A stretch of DNA of 64,000 nucleotides from Neoarius graeffei (Eukaryota > Chordata > Actinopteri > Siluriformes > Ariidae), in the NCBI RefSeq assembly GCF_027579695.1, contig NC_083571.1, forward strand, positions 37,441,943 to 37,505,942, in the 5' to 3' direction. Numbering within the stretch: position 1 is the first letter of the stretch; every line of letters starts with the position of its first letter. The notes under the pieces were generated by a model that worked only from the letters and a program-made list of their open reading frames with translations, had not been told where the DNA came from and searched no databases. Shown one piece after another: positions 1-10,755 of the stretch. The position numbers and the translations under genes were made by a program.

Positions 1-736
1 AGCCGCGTTTGTAGTGGAAAAGCGGCATTAGAATGTTAGGAGAGAGAACATGCAAGACTTATTGATTAACCAAATTAAAATCAACAGTACCAAATAATAG
101 AGAATCAAAAATACAGTGTGCACACTTATTCCTGAATATAACTTCACACTTAGTGAATTAATTACTATCTAGACTAATATTATTTTGCCCAGTGCCAGCC
201 TTAATTCAAAAGTCTCGCCTTTCTGTAGAAAGCGGAGAATCTCTGACGAATCAGATGTTCACAGGAGCCTGGAGAGGTTCTTTGGAGAAGCTTCAGTGGG
301 GGGAGAGAGAGAGAGAGAGAGAGCGGTTGCTCTGAAGTTTTCTTTGAAGATCTTCGTAGCTCGTGAGAAGAAAGTTCTTATCAGACAGGGTTAGGATGGT
401 CCAGCTGCTCCCAACACCAAAAAACTGCCTTTTGGTTGCAGTCTAGTACATACTAAAATAAATAACTGAAAGAACTGGTTTATAACTCACTTGAGTTAAA
501 AGCGCGCGCGTTTCCGGAGTCCACCGTGATCAAGGGTGGATAGAAGGAGGAGAACGTTCTAAAACGTGTCTCTTGCAGGAAAGAGTCGTGGTTTCGGACG
601 GTCCGATGGTGAGCGTCTCTCTATGGTCTGTCCTCCGCTGAGTTCAGACACCAGAGACAAAGAATAATGGAATTTCCAAGTCTCTTATGTGAAACCTGAG
701 GAATGATGTACGTGATCCCGCTCAGGCGTGACGTAG
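1..736. other. No gene recognised
   Basis: Short (GA)n run at 301-323. The rest shows no conserved protein or terminal-repeat pattern that I can identify. It may include the lost left end of the adjacent Ty3/gypsy element, but it does not resemble that element's right end near 2690-2736. Confidence 0.4.
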
Positions 737-2740
737 TCAACGCGGAAGTTGGCTGGGAGTTGTAGTTCTTAGACACAAGATGGCGGCATGATACCTACAG
801 GGACCTTTCTTTAGCAGAGTGGTTAAGGGAGCTGCGATGGTGCTGAAACCTCCAATAAAGCGTCGGTAGAAGTTAGCAAAACCTAGAAAACGTTGAAGCT
901 CCTTCACAGATGTGGGTACAGGCCAAGACATGACAGCAGACACCTTAGAGGAATCCATGCTGACTCCTTCTGCACTGATGACATAACCCAGAAACGAAAT
1001 CTGACGTAAATGGAATTCACATTTCTCAGCTTTAGCATAGAGGTGATTATTGAGTAGATGCTTCGGAACTGAGCTGACATATTCCAGGTGACTTGCTTCA
1101 TCAGGGTAGTAGATCAGAATGTTGTCAATGTATGCGATTACAAACTTCCCCAGCATGTCCCGGAGCACGTCAACAAACGGTTCTGAAAGCATGTAGTGGA
1201 CCATTGGAGGATTTCCTTGTTTTGCCAAGATATCAGAGGGTCGTGGAGCTGTAACCATGGGTAACCCAGGATGGTGTCGTGGTTAACTATAGAAGTCACA
1301 AAAAGTAAAATGAGTTCAGAATGGAGAGCTCCTACTTGGATGCGAACTGGAGTGGTTCTAGTTGTGATGAGACCATCTCCGATAGGTCCTCCGTCGATGG
1401 TCCTGATGCTGAGTGGACTCTGCAGAGGGGTTGTGGACAGATTGAACTCCTGGATGATTGAACTGTTGATGAAGTTCCCCTCTGCCCCGAAGTCAACAAA
1501 TGCAGATAACACATGGGTCGAGGCTGGCAGTTTCAACAACACAGGTACTTTAAATGATTGTGAGTTAAAGTTTCTCACAGGACTCACCGCGTCAGAAGCA
1601 GGCTCAGAGTTGTTGTTGCGAGTAGGGTGGACTGGACACTGTGTTATATGATGGTTGGAACTCCCACAATAGAAGCATAGCTCCTCATGTCGCCTTCTCT
1701 CTCGTTCAGAGCATTTCAGCCTAGTTTGAGAAACCTCCACGGGTGTGGATGCATCAGCTGACTGAGCTGATCTCGTGTCCTCCTTGAGAGAAGGTTGGCT
1801 GGAAAGTAGATAATCCGGTCGAATAGCGAGGTCTATGAGGGAGTCCAAAGTGGGATGTTCATCTCTACAAGCCAGTTCACTCGATATTTTGGGACGAAGA
1901 CCTTAGTGAAACACTGCTTTCAGAGCCGGCTCATTCCATCCACTAGTGGCTGCAAGAGTTTGGAAATCCAGTGCATTCTTGGCTACTCCTCTTGCCCCTT
2001 GGGTGATGGTGAATAGACTTTTGCCAACTTCTGTCCCTTCAGGTTCGTGATTGAGCACTCATTTGAATAGTTCTAGAAAATGCTCAAATGAGGTGGTATG
2101 GTCCTCTCCACTCTTCCATACGGACCACTGAAGCAAAAATCCCCTACAGTTAAGGGCGGCACCGGCATTTTTCTCGGGAGTTGGGAGAATCACGTTAGGA
2201 GGGCCTGCGACATCACAGCAGTTAACTCTGCCATTTTGGTGTTGAGGTTGGCGAGCATCTGCTGATGCTCTCCTAAGAGGCGTCCCTGAGCGTATAAAGC
2301 TGTTTGCTTTGCCTCCTCCACTACATCCATAACGAGGCAAAGTATCCTGTCATATTGCAGGCACTCATGGATGTATGTGCAGGGGAGAGCGGGGATGCAA
2401 AAAGGAAGTGGAGTCAAATCAGTTAGCAGAAAGCAGGCAAGGGTCGGTCGATCAGCAAACACAATGGTAGAGAGCAGACTAAAGAGTTAAACGGGTAACA
2501 TAGCAAAGGTTCAGGAAACTAGAGGCAGGCAGACAAGAAAGGCTTGGTATGACTGGGTAAACACAGAATGGTACTTCCCACTGAAGGTGTGTGAGGGAGA
2601 GGCTTAAGTAGCACTGCTGATTAACAGTTAACGATAGCTAAACTTAATAAGAGGGAGACAGGGGGCGCTGTGAACTTTGGGAAGCCATGTTTGTAGTTCA
2701 GTTAGAGTTTTGATTCACAGCGCCATTACTGACACAACCT
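737..2740 (-). mobile_element. Ty3/gypsy LTR retrotransposon, degenerate and internally deleted
   Basis: On the minus strand, 1848-1138 reads a Gag-type zinc knuckle (CFYCGSSNHHITQC) and an aspartic protease-like motif in which DSG is DFG (VDFGAEGNF). 1258-737 reads the reverse transcriptase: YIDNILIY where YIDD is expected, FLGYVIS, and [15 protein letters not shown]. The stretch between protease and the RT palm is missing and the two halves overlap out of frame near 1140-1260, so a deletion has fused them. Gag-like reading continues to about 2462. The segment near 2690-2736 resembles an LTR edge, but no matching left LTR was found. Not functional. Confidence 0.85.
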
Positions 2741-3111
2741 TACCCGGCAGCACTTATTTTATACCTATATATTGATAATGGTAATATTTCTCAGTCATCA
2801 GCTGTCAGCAGAGGCGATTCTAGAGTCTGTTGTGGCCCCAAGCAAAAATGTCCAGGGGGCCCTTCTGACCAGTGTTCATCACCAATATGTTATAAATAAC
2901 CTGACACCAACGAAAAATGTATGAAACCAAAGTTTTTTAAATTTCAAATGTGAAAATACAATGGTAAAGAACAATAAAAACAATAAAAAACAAAATAAAT
3001 AAATCCTTGGGCCCCGACTCTCGGGGGGCCCCTGGGCCAGGGGGCCCCAAGCAGTTGCCTGCCTTGCCTGTTCACAAGCTGCGCATCTGGGTGTCAGGTT
3101 ATAGTCCCATG
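2741..3111. other. Intergenic, G/C-rich repeat remnant
   Basis: Two facing GGGGCCCC-rich segments (around 2850 and 3010-3055) flank an A/T-rich core, suggesting a small inverted-repeat element. Ends and target duplication are not clear. Confidence 0.35.
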
Positions 3112-3405
3112 AAAATCCATGACCTTGAGTTTGACATTTCAAAGTCATTCAAGGTCATGGAGCCAAATGAAAGCCCATATGGCACTTCCTATAAGTTGAT
3201 AATGGTAAATATCTGTCTACCATCAACCGTTTTCAAGTTACAGCTCTCTGAAAATCCGTGACCTTGAGTTTGACCTTTCAAGGTCACTCAAGGTCAAAGA
3301 TCATGGTGCCAAATGAAAGGCCATATGGGAGTTCCTATATACTCATAAAAGTAAACATTTGTCTATTGGCAACCGTTTTTGAGTTACAATGGACAATGTT
3401 ATTTT
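3112..3405. repeat. Two tandem ~140-bp units rich in TCAAGGTCA
   Basis: The sequence around 3112-3246 (CATGACCTTGAGTTTGAC, then CCATATGG, then CAACCGTTTT) recurs at 3250-3390. Each unit holds TGACCTTGAG and TCAAGGTCA words, in a direct-repeat arrangement at 3281-3298. Confidence 0.7.
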
Positions 3406-3426
3406 GACCAAAAGGTTGACCTTTCC

Positions 3427-3757
3427 GGTCCGGGTTCGAGCCCCGTGGCCGGCGAGGGCCCTTCTGTGCGGAGTTTGCATGTTCTCCCCGTGTCCGCGTG
3501 GGTTTCCTCCGGGTGCTCCGGTTTCCCCCACAGTCCAAAGACATGCAGGTTAGGTTAACTGGCGACTCTAAATTGACCGTAGGTGTGAATGTGAGTGTGA
3601 ATGGTTGTCTGTGTCTATGTGTCAGCCCTGTGATGACCTGGCGACTTGTCCAGGGTGTACCCCGCCTTTCGCCCGTAGTCAGCTGGGATAGGCTCCAGCT
3701 TGCCTGCGACCCTGTAGAACAGGATAAAGCGGCTACAGATAATGAGATGAGAATGAG
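3427..3757 (+). repeat. tRNA-derived SINE, 5'-truncated copy
   Basis: Starts within the tRNA-like head at the B box (GGTTCGAGCCCCG) and continues through the conserved body (CAGTCCAAAGACATGCAGG; CTGTGATGACCTGGCGACTT) to the GATAATGAGATGAGA tail. The A box is missing. It belongs to the SINE family seen full length at 7313, 30452 and elsewhere. Confidence 0.85.
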
Positions 3758-4443
3758 ATCTACGGACCATTGCCCACCTACCCTGAAAATTTGAAGTCAA
3801 TCGGTGCAACCGCCTACACGCTAGATTGTTAACAGACAAACAAAGAAGATCCACATTCCACTACAAGTGAAGCCACACCTTTAAAACCTCAACCACAGTC
3901 AGATAAATACTTTAAAATAAAAAAGATAGAGGAGACCGTGTGTTTATTTGTGTCAGAGATGATCTTTCTTTCCAGCTCTTATACAACACAATGAGCTGTA
4001 CAAATAAGCCATAATCCCTCAAAGACACACCACAGCCGTGTATGCTCAGGACTCGACAGCAGAGTGACATCACCACCCTGAGGGTTCAGATTTCAGTTGT
4101 CACTTGATGCGTTAATCACATCTGTCAAGTCAATTTAATTGTATAGCGCTTTTAACCACAGACATCGCCTCAAAGCAGCTTTATAGATAATTAGTCTGGA
4201 TTTTCTGGTTTCAGGAGGAACGTGAGGAATCGCACTCAAATAATAAACTCTGCGTCTATATTCGCAGATTATGGTACAGTAATGTCACTAATATAAATCT
4301 TTTACTTTTGTTTTTATATATTTATTGAATATATTACACCAAACTAGAATTACGGGATTTTTTTTTTTGTGGAAGAAATGGCATGAGACCTCTTTTTCTT
4401 TTCCGAGACCCATATGGAACCCTTGAGTATCAGTTGATCTCAC
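3758..4443. other. Intergenic with an old fish repeat fragment
   Basis: Around 4124-4195 is a segment (AATTTAATTGTATAGCGCTTTT, then CAAAGCAGCTTTA) that I recognise as a dispersed fish repeat. Nothing else identified. Confidence 0.4.
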
Positions 4444-5404
4444 CAGGCCCGGCGCCAGAAACAGTTTACTAAGGGGGCAATTAGAAATCGCAAGGGGGCA
4501 AATATTTTTCATATAGTGTGTAGTAGTGATGGCGGTCTGACAACATGTTTCAAACAGTTAACTGCACCAACCACAAAACCACGGCCCCGAAGGTTGCTTT
4601 AGTATGGGAAAATCATGTGACATATTACCAGGGCAGTTGCGCTTTATCAACCCCCGTGCCCACCTGTTAACCCTCCCCTCCAATTTTCTCACAGACACGC
4701 ATTACAACCGGAAAGATGCCAAACATAAAACAACACACACAAACCTACAGGCAAGTCCTTTAAATTTAAAATACATACAAATAGCTCCGCGGCATGAAAA
4801 CAAAACGTCAATGCAAGTCTAAGGTACTTGGCTCGGCGGCCAAAATCATAATTTAAAAAAATCAACAGACCCCGCGGCTGCACCAGTAATAGCCTTCCTG
4901 ACTCGCACCGAGTCAACGCTAACCACTTAATCCGCGATCCCAGTTTAGGCGTGTAGGGGACTAAACACTCTGAAGTGATGAATTTTCACCCCCGCTGCAT
5001 GGGGGGTGCATACCTGTCAACTTTGAGGTTTGAAAAAAGGGGATATTTCCCAGATTTTTAACTCAAAATAAGGGAAAATTTTGGAAAGTCATACCCTTCA
5101 CCAAAAGTGGGTGTGTAGTTGAATGGGGGGCAATTTTCTATCTAGTATTTGTGATTTCCTGTACTCTGGTGCATGTTGGTGATAGCCAAGACCCAAACTC
5201 AATATGCTTATGGTTTATAGAGTGCATTTGTGAATAAACTATATATTTATTTTTATTTGCTTTCAGTGGTACCAGTTATTTCCCAAATTAAGGGCTAAAA
5301 TACGTATCTTATGTTAAAATAAGAAAGGTCATTATATAACCAGTCAATAAATTCAATTCCATTGCAATTTATTATGGTTTTACCATAGTCATGGCCTCAG
5401 AACA

Positions 5405-5505
<101 letters not shown>

Positions 5506-5840
5506 GAGTAATAAAGAGTAATATAAAATATTAAACCAAGAGTGATTTAAAATGGGTAAGTTTCAGATAGAAAATAAAATAGACAATGAGTGGATAAAAC
5601 AGTTAATACACCAATTAGTTTACACTAGGCTATTTATGAGGTCTTAGCCAGGACATACTTAATGTAAACGTGTAGCTTACCTTTGATTATTTGGGAGGCT
5701 TTCGTTTTCCCCATGGAAAATTTCTTTGCGATGGAAGAATCTGGGAACATTCCAGCCACGCACTTGTTGAAATCATCAAAGAAAGAGAGGCTAATGTTTT
5801 TCTTAGCTATTAGCATCGCCATCTTCACCTCAGACCTAAT

Positions 5841-5932
5841 CAGTGTTGCCAGATACTGCTGACGTTTTCCAGCCCAAATTATGTTCAAAACCTACCAAAA
5901 TGCACTTGAAACCGCCCAATCTGGCAACACTG
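5841..5932. mobile_element. 92-bp hAT-type MITE, copy 1
   Basis: Starts CAGTGTTGCCAGATACTGC and ends ATCTGGCAACACTG. Exact 8-bp target duplication GACCTAAT at 5833-5840 and 5933-5940. Another intact copy is at 28422-28513. Confidence 0.93.
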
Positions 5933-6586
5933 GACCTAATCACTTGTTCAGCCTCGCCTCCGGACGGAGTTATGTAATTACTGATGCCTGAGAGGGCGGG
6001 GACGTGAATTCATGGCCCGACTTCCTGCTGTAAACTCCTGTCAGAGGTGTGTCATGAATTCTGGACCTACCGACTTTTTTATATTGTGAAAATACGGGAC
6101 TTTTATATAATGTGAAAATACGGGATATTTTTGGGAAAATAAAAAAACGGGACGACAGCGGGAAATAAGTCAAAATAAGGGATTTCCCGGGAAAAACGGG
6201 AGGGTTGACAGGTATGGGGGGTGACGTCAACGACACATATTCTTACGCTATTTGCACACAAAGCGGACCATATATGAACACATACACCAACATAAACGGA
6301 GATAAACTTAGCCTACAAAGAAAGAAAATGGATTCACAATATTGTGATTGAATTCGTTTAATTCGGTGGGGGAAAGACTACTCCCGTAAACTTTACTGCA
6401 TATTACAGGATATTGTTACCACTTAATATTTCGTATTTGAAAATGCAAATTATTAATACGTCTATAATACATTATATTTTCATAAGAAAACAATTAAGTG
6501 ATCTGAGTCTCCGTTGAGGGGGCGGGGCTGTAGCCACGAGGGGGCAACGCCCCCTTTTGCCCCCACCCCCCACGGCGCCGGGCCTG

Positions 6587-7312
6587 GATCTCACTTTCTT
6601 TAAAGCTCTAAAAAGTTTTTAAACTGAAGCATTCCACAGTTAAACTCTTTCACACAAAAATATCGGATACAGATAATGACACCTCTGCTAATATGGATAC
6701 TAACACTGACTCAGAGAATGATATTGCTTCTACTTCTCGGATGTCAGCTGTAGTTGACTTTTTACTGCAGATTTGTTAGCTAGCTCAGGAGAGCGACCCA
6801 GGGTGGGCGTCGAGGACGTAGAGCAGCTCCCACCTAAACATTCACACACATCACACCAATGGACAATTTCAGAGGGGGACAGTAACGAAGAACATTGAGT
6901 ACTGTACTTAAGTACACTTTTTAAGTATCTGTACTTTACTTGAGTATTTTTTTGTGTGTGTGGAAACTTATGACTTTAACTTCACTACATTTGAAAGACA
7001 AATATCGTACTTTTCACTCCACTACATTTCTATCAAGGTCCTCTTTACTATGAAGCAGCTTTGAAAGTGGATTTTTTTCGCAGGTGACACTGAGACAGCC
7101 GATCAGTAATCACGAGGGTCACATCCTGTCCATAGACTATAAAATCAAGTTCAATGATTTATCAGCAGCGTTATTTGAACATGATTAGTTGACAGCAGAA
7201 TGGAAGGAAACGGTTCTTCTGGGGAATGCACGCACCCATGGCCATACCTAGAACCCATGTTTCAGTTTTTTGAAAGGATTAAAGACTCATTTTGTTTTAA
7301 ATGTTTGCTTTG
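6587..7312. other. Intergenic, no gene recognised
   Basis: A stretch around 6890-7060 (GTACTTAAGTACACTTTTTAAG, CACTCCACTACATTTC) has the look of an old dispersed repeat. No coding signal. Confidence 0.4.
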
Positions 7313-7686
7313 GGGCGGCATGGTGGTGTAGAGGTTAGCGCTGTCGCCTCACAGCAAGAAGGTCTGGGTTCGAGCCCCGTGGCCGGCGAGGGCCTTTCTG
7401 TGCGGAGTTTGCATGTTCTCCCTGTGTCCGCGTGGGTTTCCTCCGGGTGCTCCGGTTTCCCCCACAGTCCAAAGACATGCAGGTTAGGTTAACTGGTGAC
7501 TCTAAATTGACCGTAGGTGTGAATGTGAGTGCGAATGGTTGTCTGTGTCTATGTGTCAGCCCTGTGATGACCTGGCGACTTGTCCAGGGTGTACCCCACC
7601 TTTCGCCCGTAGTCAGCTGGGATAGGCTCCAGCTTGCCTGCGACCCTGTAGAAGGATAAAGCGGCTAGAGATAATGAGATGAGATG
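7313..7686 (+). repeat. tRNA-derived SINE, full-length
   Basis: Head GGCGGCATGGTGGTGTAG with A-box-like TGGTGTAGAGG and B box GGTTCGAGCCC, then body and (GATGA)n tail. Flanks ATGTTTGCTTTG and ATGTTTCCTTTG (one mismatch) are the likely target duplication. Head type is a tRNA-derived Pol III promoter. Confidence 0.92.
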
Positions 7687-7979
7687 TTTCCTTTGTTTGC
7701 CTAAACCGAACCATATCACGGCCTACAAAAACTCGCCATCCAACCTGCAGAAGCATGTTGAGGGATGTAAATGTTTTATTCCAAGAGAAAGCTTGCAACG
7801 AAGTTGTCTGTGCTTTTAGAGCTAGCGATAACGTTGCAATAGCTATGCAGTCTGGTTAGTCAAAGGACTTTCTATGGATTTGCCCGCCAAGTTGCCATCA
7901 CCTTGTCCACGGCTAACGTTAACACATAGCTAGTTAACTTGGACACGCCCATAAAGGGACATACTTTCATATAAAAAAA

Positions 7980-9262
7980 ACAACACTAATGCTGTGTTCA
8001 CATATATACTGGTACGATAGAGGTATAACTGTATCCACGCCCGGATCACCACACAGGCTTCATATGGCTTCAGCCTAGGGGCCCCCACGCCCCCCGCCTC
8101 GCAGGGGGGCCCCCAATTGGTCAAAAGAAAAAAAAAATCCTTCATATTCATTGGCTCAAAATGAATATTTAAATAAACGGACGCTGATTGGGTGAGGCAA
8201 ATCCGCCTTCCATATATAAACATTAGACGTCACGCACGACGTCACTCCACAGTTGAACAGTGAATGTGTGACAGAAAATACGAGAGCGGTGCTCAAAAGC
8301 GCAAGGCGCAACAGCAAAAAGCCCAACGTGACAAAGCTCTATTGAGCAATATACCAAAACTAACAGGGTTTTTTAAACCTAATGAAACCCAACTGGCAAG
8401 TGCAAGTCATCATGACACTAGCGTAGCAAACGTTATGTTAGCTGCAGCCAGTACTTGAGAGGTTCAGTTGCCTAAAAGGCCTACAGGCACATTCAATTGA
8501 CAGTTGCATAAGTTGTGATAAGTTGTTGTCAATCTAAATCTTATAGTTTTTGGTGTTCTTTTTTTGCTGGCCCAGCTGTACAAAGTTTAATAATGAAAAA
8601 AAAAAACTTTAAAATGTAGAAAATAGACAGTTCTTTACAGGTAGATGGGATAAGATGGTGGTGGCCGGGGGGCGCTACAGCAACTTGTAGCCTAGGGGCC
8701 CCTGGCCATGTTAATCCGGCCCTGACTGTATCGATACAAAGTATACCGGTACAATTTAGTACATCTCTGCACACTAGCGAGAAATGTTTGCAGTTTTCTT
8801 TCATGGTAGTTGAAATGCGCGTGCGCAAAATGTTTCCGTGGTTACCGAGTAACTTCCTTCCGGCGGATGAAACAACGTGTGTGTGCTTTTTGTTGTCAAT
8901 GTACAGTCTGTATTTCTGGTGGTCATTTATTCAGTCGAATCGTATAAAACGCGCGAGGCAGTTTAGAAAGAAACAAACGAATCTCCGTTCTTCACTATTT
9001 TATTCAGCGAAGACATCGATTGAGGTGTGTGACTTTGCGCATGCGCATTATATTTGTATCGATACAGAACCGCTTCATCTGTCCACACTACAGCGAAGTG
9101 CGACAGTACCGATACTGTACCGGTACGAAACCCATACATTTGTGGGTTTCGTACCGATACAGTTATACCGCTACAGTGCCGGTATAGTTGCTAGTGTGGA
9201 CAGGTGTTGCGGTACGAAAGTAGTATCGTATCAGTACAAAATCCCTAGTGTGGACAGGGTAT
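7980..9262. mobile_element. GTACCGATAC-rich inverted-repeat element (host of the 8036 insertion)
   Basis: The right part (9055-9262) is dense in GTACCGGTAC, GTATCGATAC and CTAGTGTGGACAGG words and ends TGTGGACAGGGTA. The left part (7990-8035) and 8725-8770 carry the same words. A second copy in opposite orientation is at 32405-32625. I cannot assign a superfamily. Confidence 0.65.
8036..8724 (+). mobile_element. hAT-type element with transposase N-terminal fragment
   Basis: Right end GTTAATCCGGCCCTG and a mutated left end CACGCCCGGATCACC. Exact 8-bp duplication ACTGTATC at 8028-8035 and 8725-8732. The + strand ORF 8264-8458 (CDRKYESGAQKRKAQQQK, then LTGFFKP) resembles the basic N terminus of hAT/zinc-finger transposases and ends at a stop. 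It is inserted in a GTACCGATAC-rich repeat. Confidence 0.8.
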
Positions 9263-10431
9263 AGAGGTTTTCGACCCACGTGACCGTTGCCATGTCAACA
9301 AGTAGCCGGCGCCATTTTGACGGTCACAAATATGGCAACTACCGGTAGCGATACACTGTTGATCATGACGAAGTCTCATTGTCGAGTATTTTATCCGGCC
9401 TAGATGACGCGAGTAAGAAGCGATATCACCAGAAAATCAATTATGCTGGTGTACGTGATCCGTACACGTTACCAGGCTATCTTTTTCTGGCTTTGCAGCG
9501 CTGGTGATCTTCCTGACCTGCAGTCAGGCGCGTGGGAAATACCAGGGAAAAAACATCAAAGAAAAAGGAGCAAGATGCAGAAAACACCTTCACTATCCAG
9601 CGACGTAGGGCATTTACAGGGCGAGCAGAGGGAGAGGTATTTGCAAAAATTGAGGTTAGCAGGCTTAGAGAACGACGTTTACCTGCTTCCACCAGGATTG
9701 TTCACTGATGTACGGAAGTACACGAAGCCCTCGTCTTTACCTGACTTCGGCCGACATGATCTGTATACCTATGTCGTTAAAAACCAGGCTGGGTAACATG
9801 CCTACATCAGCGGCTCGGCCCTGGAGCCGGTGGTCGCCATCTTATTACAGCTAAGGTCTGTTCACATTTTCATTTACTTTCGGTCCTCAGGATAAACAAA
9901 ATGTTATTAAATGTCATTGAAATAACTTCTTAGTCTGTTGAGACATGGCCCGTTATAAATTTGCTGTTACCAGACAATGACCAAGAACTGTATTATTAGG
10001 GTCGGTGTAGTTGTAGCAGTGCACTAGCAGCTAGCTGTTAGCACTAGCTAATGTCAACAACATCATAGCTGGTATGTTACTGTAGCAATGTTTACGTTCA
10101 ATCATTTGGATGACTGTTAAAACCTTTCAGTCTCAAGTTTTTCCTTTACTGTATTTACTAGTTTACTGAGCTAGCGCGCTCACTCCCAGCCTGCCCGATC
10201 GCACTGGCTCAGTAAACTAGTAAATCCAGTAAAGGAAAAACTTGAGACTGAAAGGTTTTAACAGTCATCCAAATGACTGAACGTAAACATTGCTACAGTA
10301 ACATACCAGCTACTGTTGTTGACATTAGCTAGCTTGACCTTCAAAATGGCGGACACCGGGGCGTCACGTGACCTGTGACGTCACGTCGAAATCCTCTATA
10401 AATTGGTCCAGGATATGCACTTTAAGGTGGG
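9263..10431 (+). mobile_element. TTAA-flanked DNA transposon, left-truncated, ending 192 bp before nans
   Basis: Right end TGGTCCAGGATATGCACT abuts TTAA (10432-10435) and matches the right end of the 12980-13642 element (TGGTCCAGAATATGAACT|TTAA). TATAGAGGTTTTCGAC (9262 onward) is the inverted partner of TCGAAATCCTCTATA (10386-10400), so only the outermost ~22 bp is lost on the left. The broken + strand ORF fragments 9404-9796 (INYAGVRDPYTLPGYLF in one frame; DVYLLPPGLF and FGRHDLYTYVVKN in another) belong to the same family as the 52221 ORF. Confidence 0.75.
10044..10334. repeat. Long inverted repeat (palindrome) inside the TTAA element
   Basis: Left arm from about 10044 (AGCTAATGTCAACAACATC) to 10177 and right arm from about 10208 to 10334 (GTTGTTGACATTAGCT) are nearly perfect reverse complements, with a ~30-bp spacer. 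The longest matching run includes AAACCTTTCAGTCTCAAG. Confidence 0.93.
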
Positions 10432-10623
10432 TCTCGTGACGCAGACACCAGGGACTCGAATTATGAAAACAGAGAGAGAGTGGGCGTGGCTTCGGGAACA
10501 AACCCGGAAGTTCTGGTGCTGTCACTCCGTGTGTGTGTCTGTCTCTCGGGTTTCTGAGCTTCGTTGACAGTTTTATCTCTTCTGTGTGATTTTTTTTTTT
10601 TTTTGTCTTCACTCCGAGTGAAA
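10432..10623 (+). promoter_or_regulatory. nans: nans proximal promoter and 5' UTR candidate
   Basis: Only about 190 bp separate a TTAA-flanked transposon end from the ATG, so the core promoter must lie here, in the transposon end, or both. An ETS/GABP-type CCGGAAGT is at 10504-10511 and a GC-box-like GGGCGTGG near 10482. No TATA box is evident. The transcription start cannot be placed from sequence alone. Confidence 0.5.
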
Positions 10624-10755
10624 ATGCCTCTGAAGTTTGAGCTTTGTCCCGGCCGCATGATCGGAGGAAACCACCCGTGTTTCATCATCGCAGAGATCGG
10701 ACAGAACCATCAGGGGGACCTGAACATCGCCAAGGAGATGATCAAAATGGCCAAA
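10624..10755 (+). CDS. nans: nans coding exon 1
   Basis: Encodes residues 1-44, ending KEMIKMAK, followed by donor GTAAGA. It contains the AEIGQNH motif that opens the NeuB barrel. The upstream base context of the ATG is AAA, compatible with a vertebrate start. Confidence 0.95.

Noticed and set aside
1271-1651. 126-residue + ORF
   Set aside because: Shadow of the minus-strand gypsy Gag/protease frame.
7313-7390. tRNA gene
   Set aside because: A and B boxes are present but belong to SINE heads; no complete tRNA fold or terminator follows.
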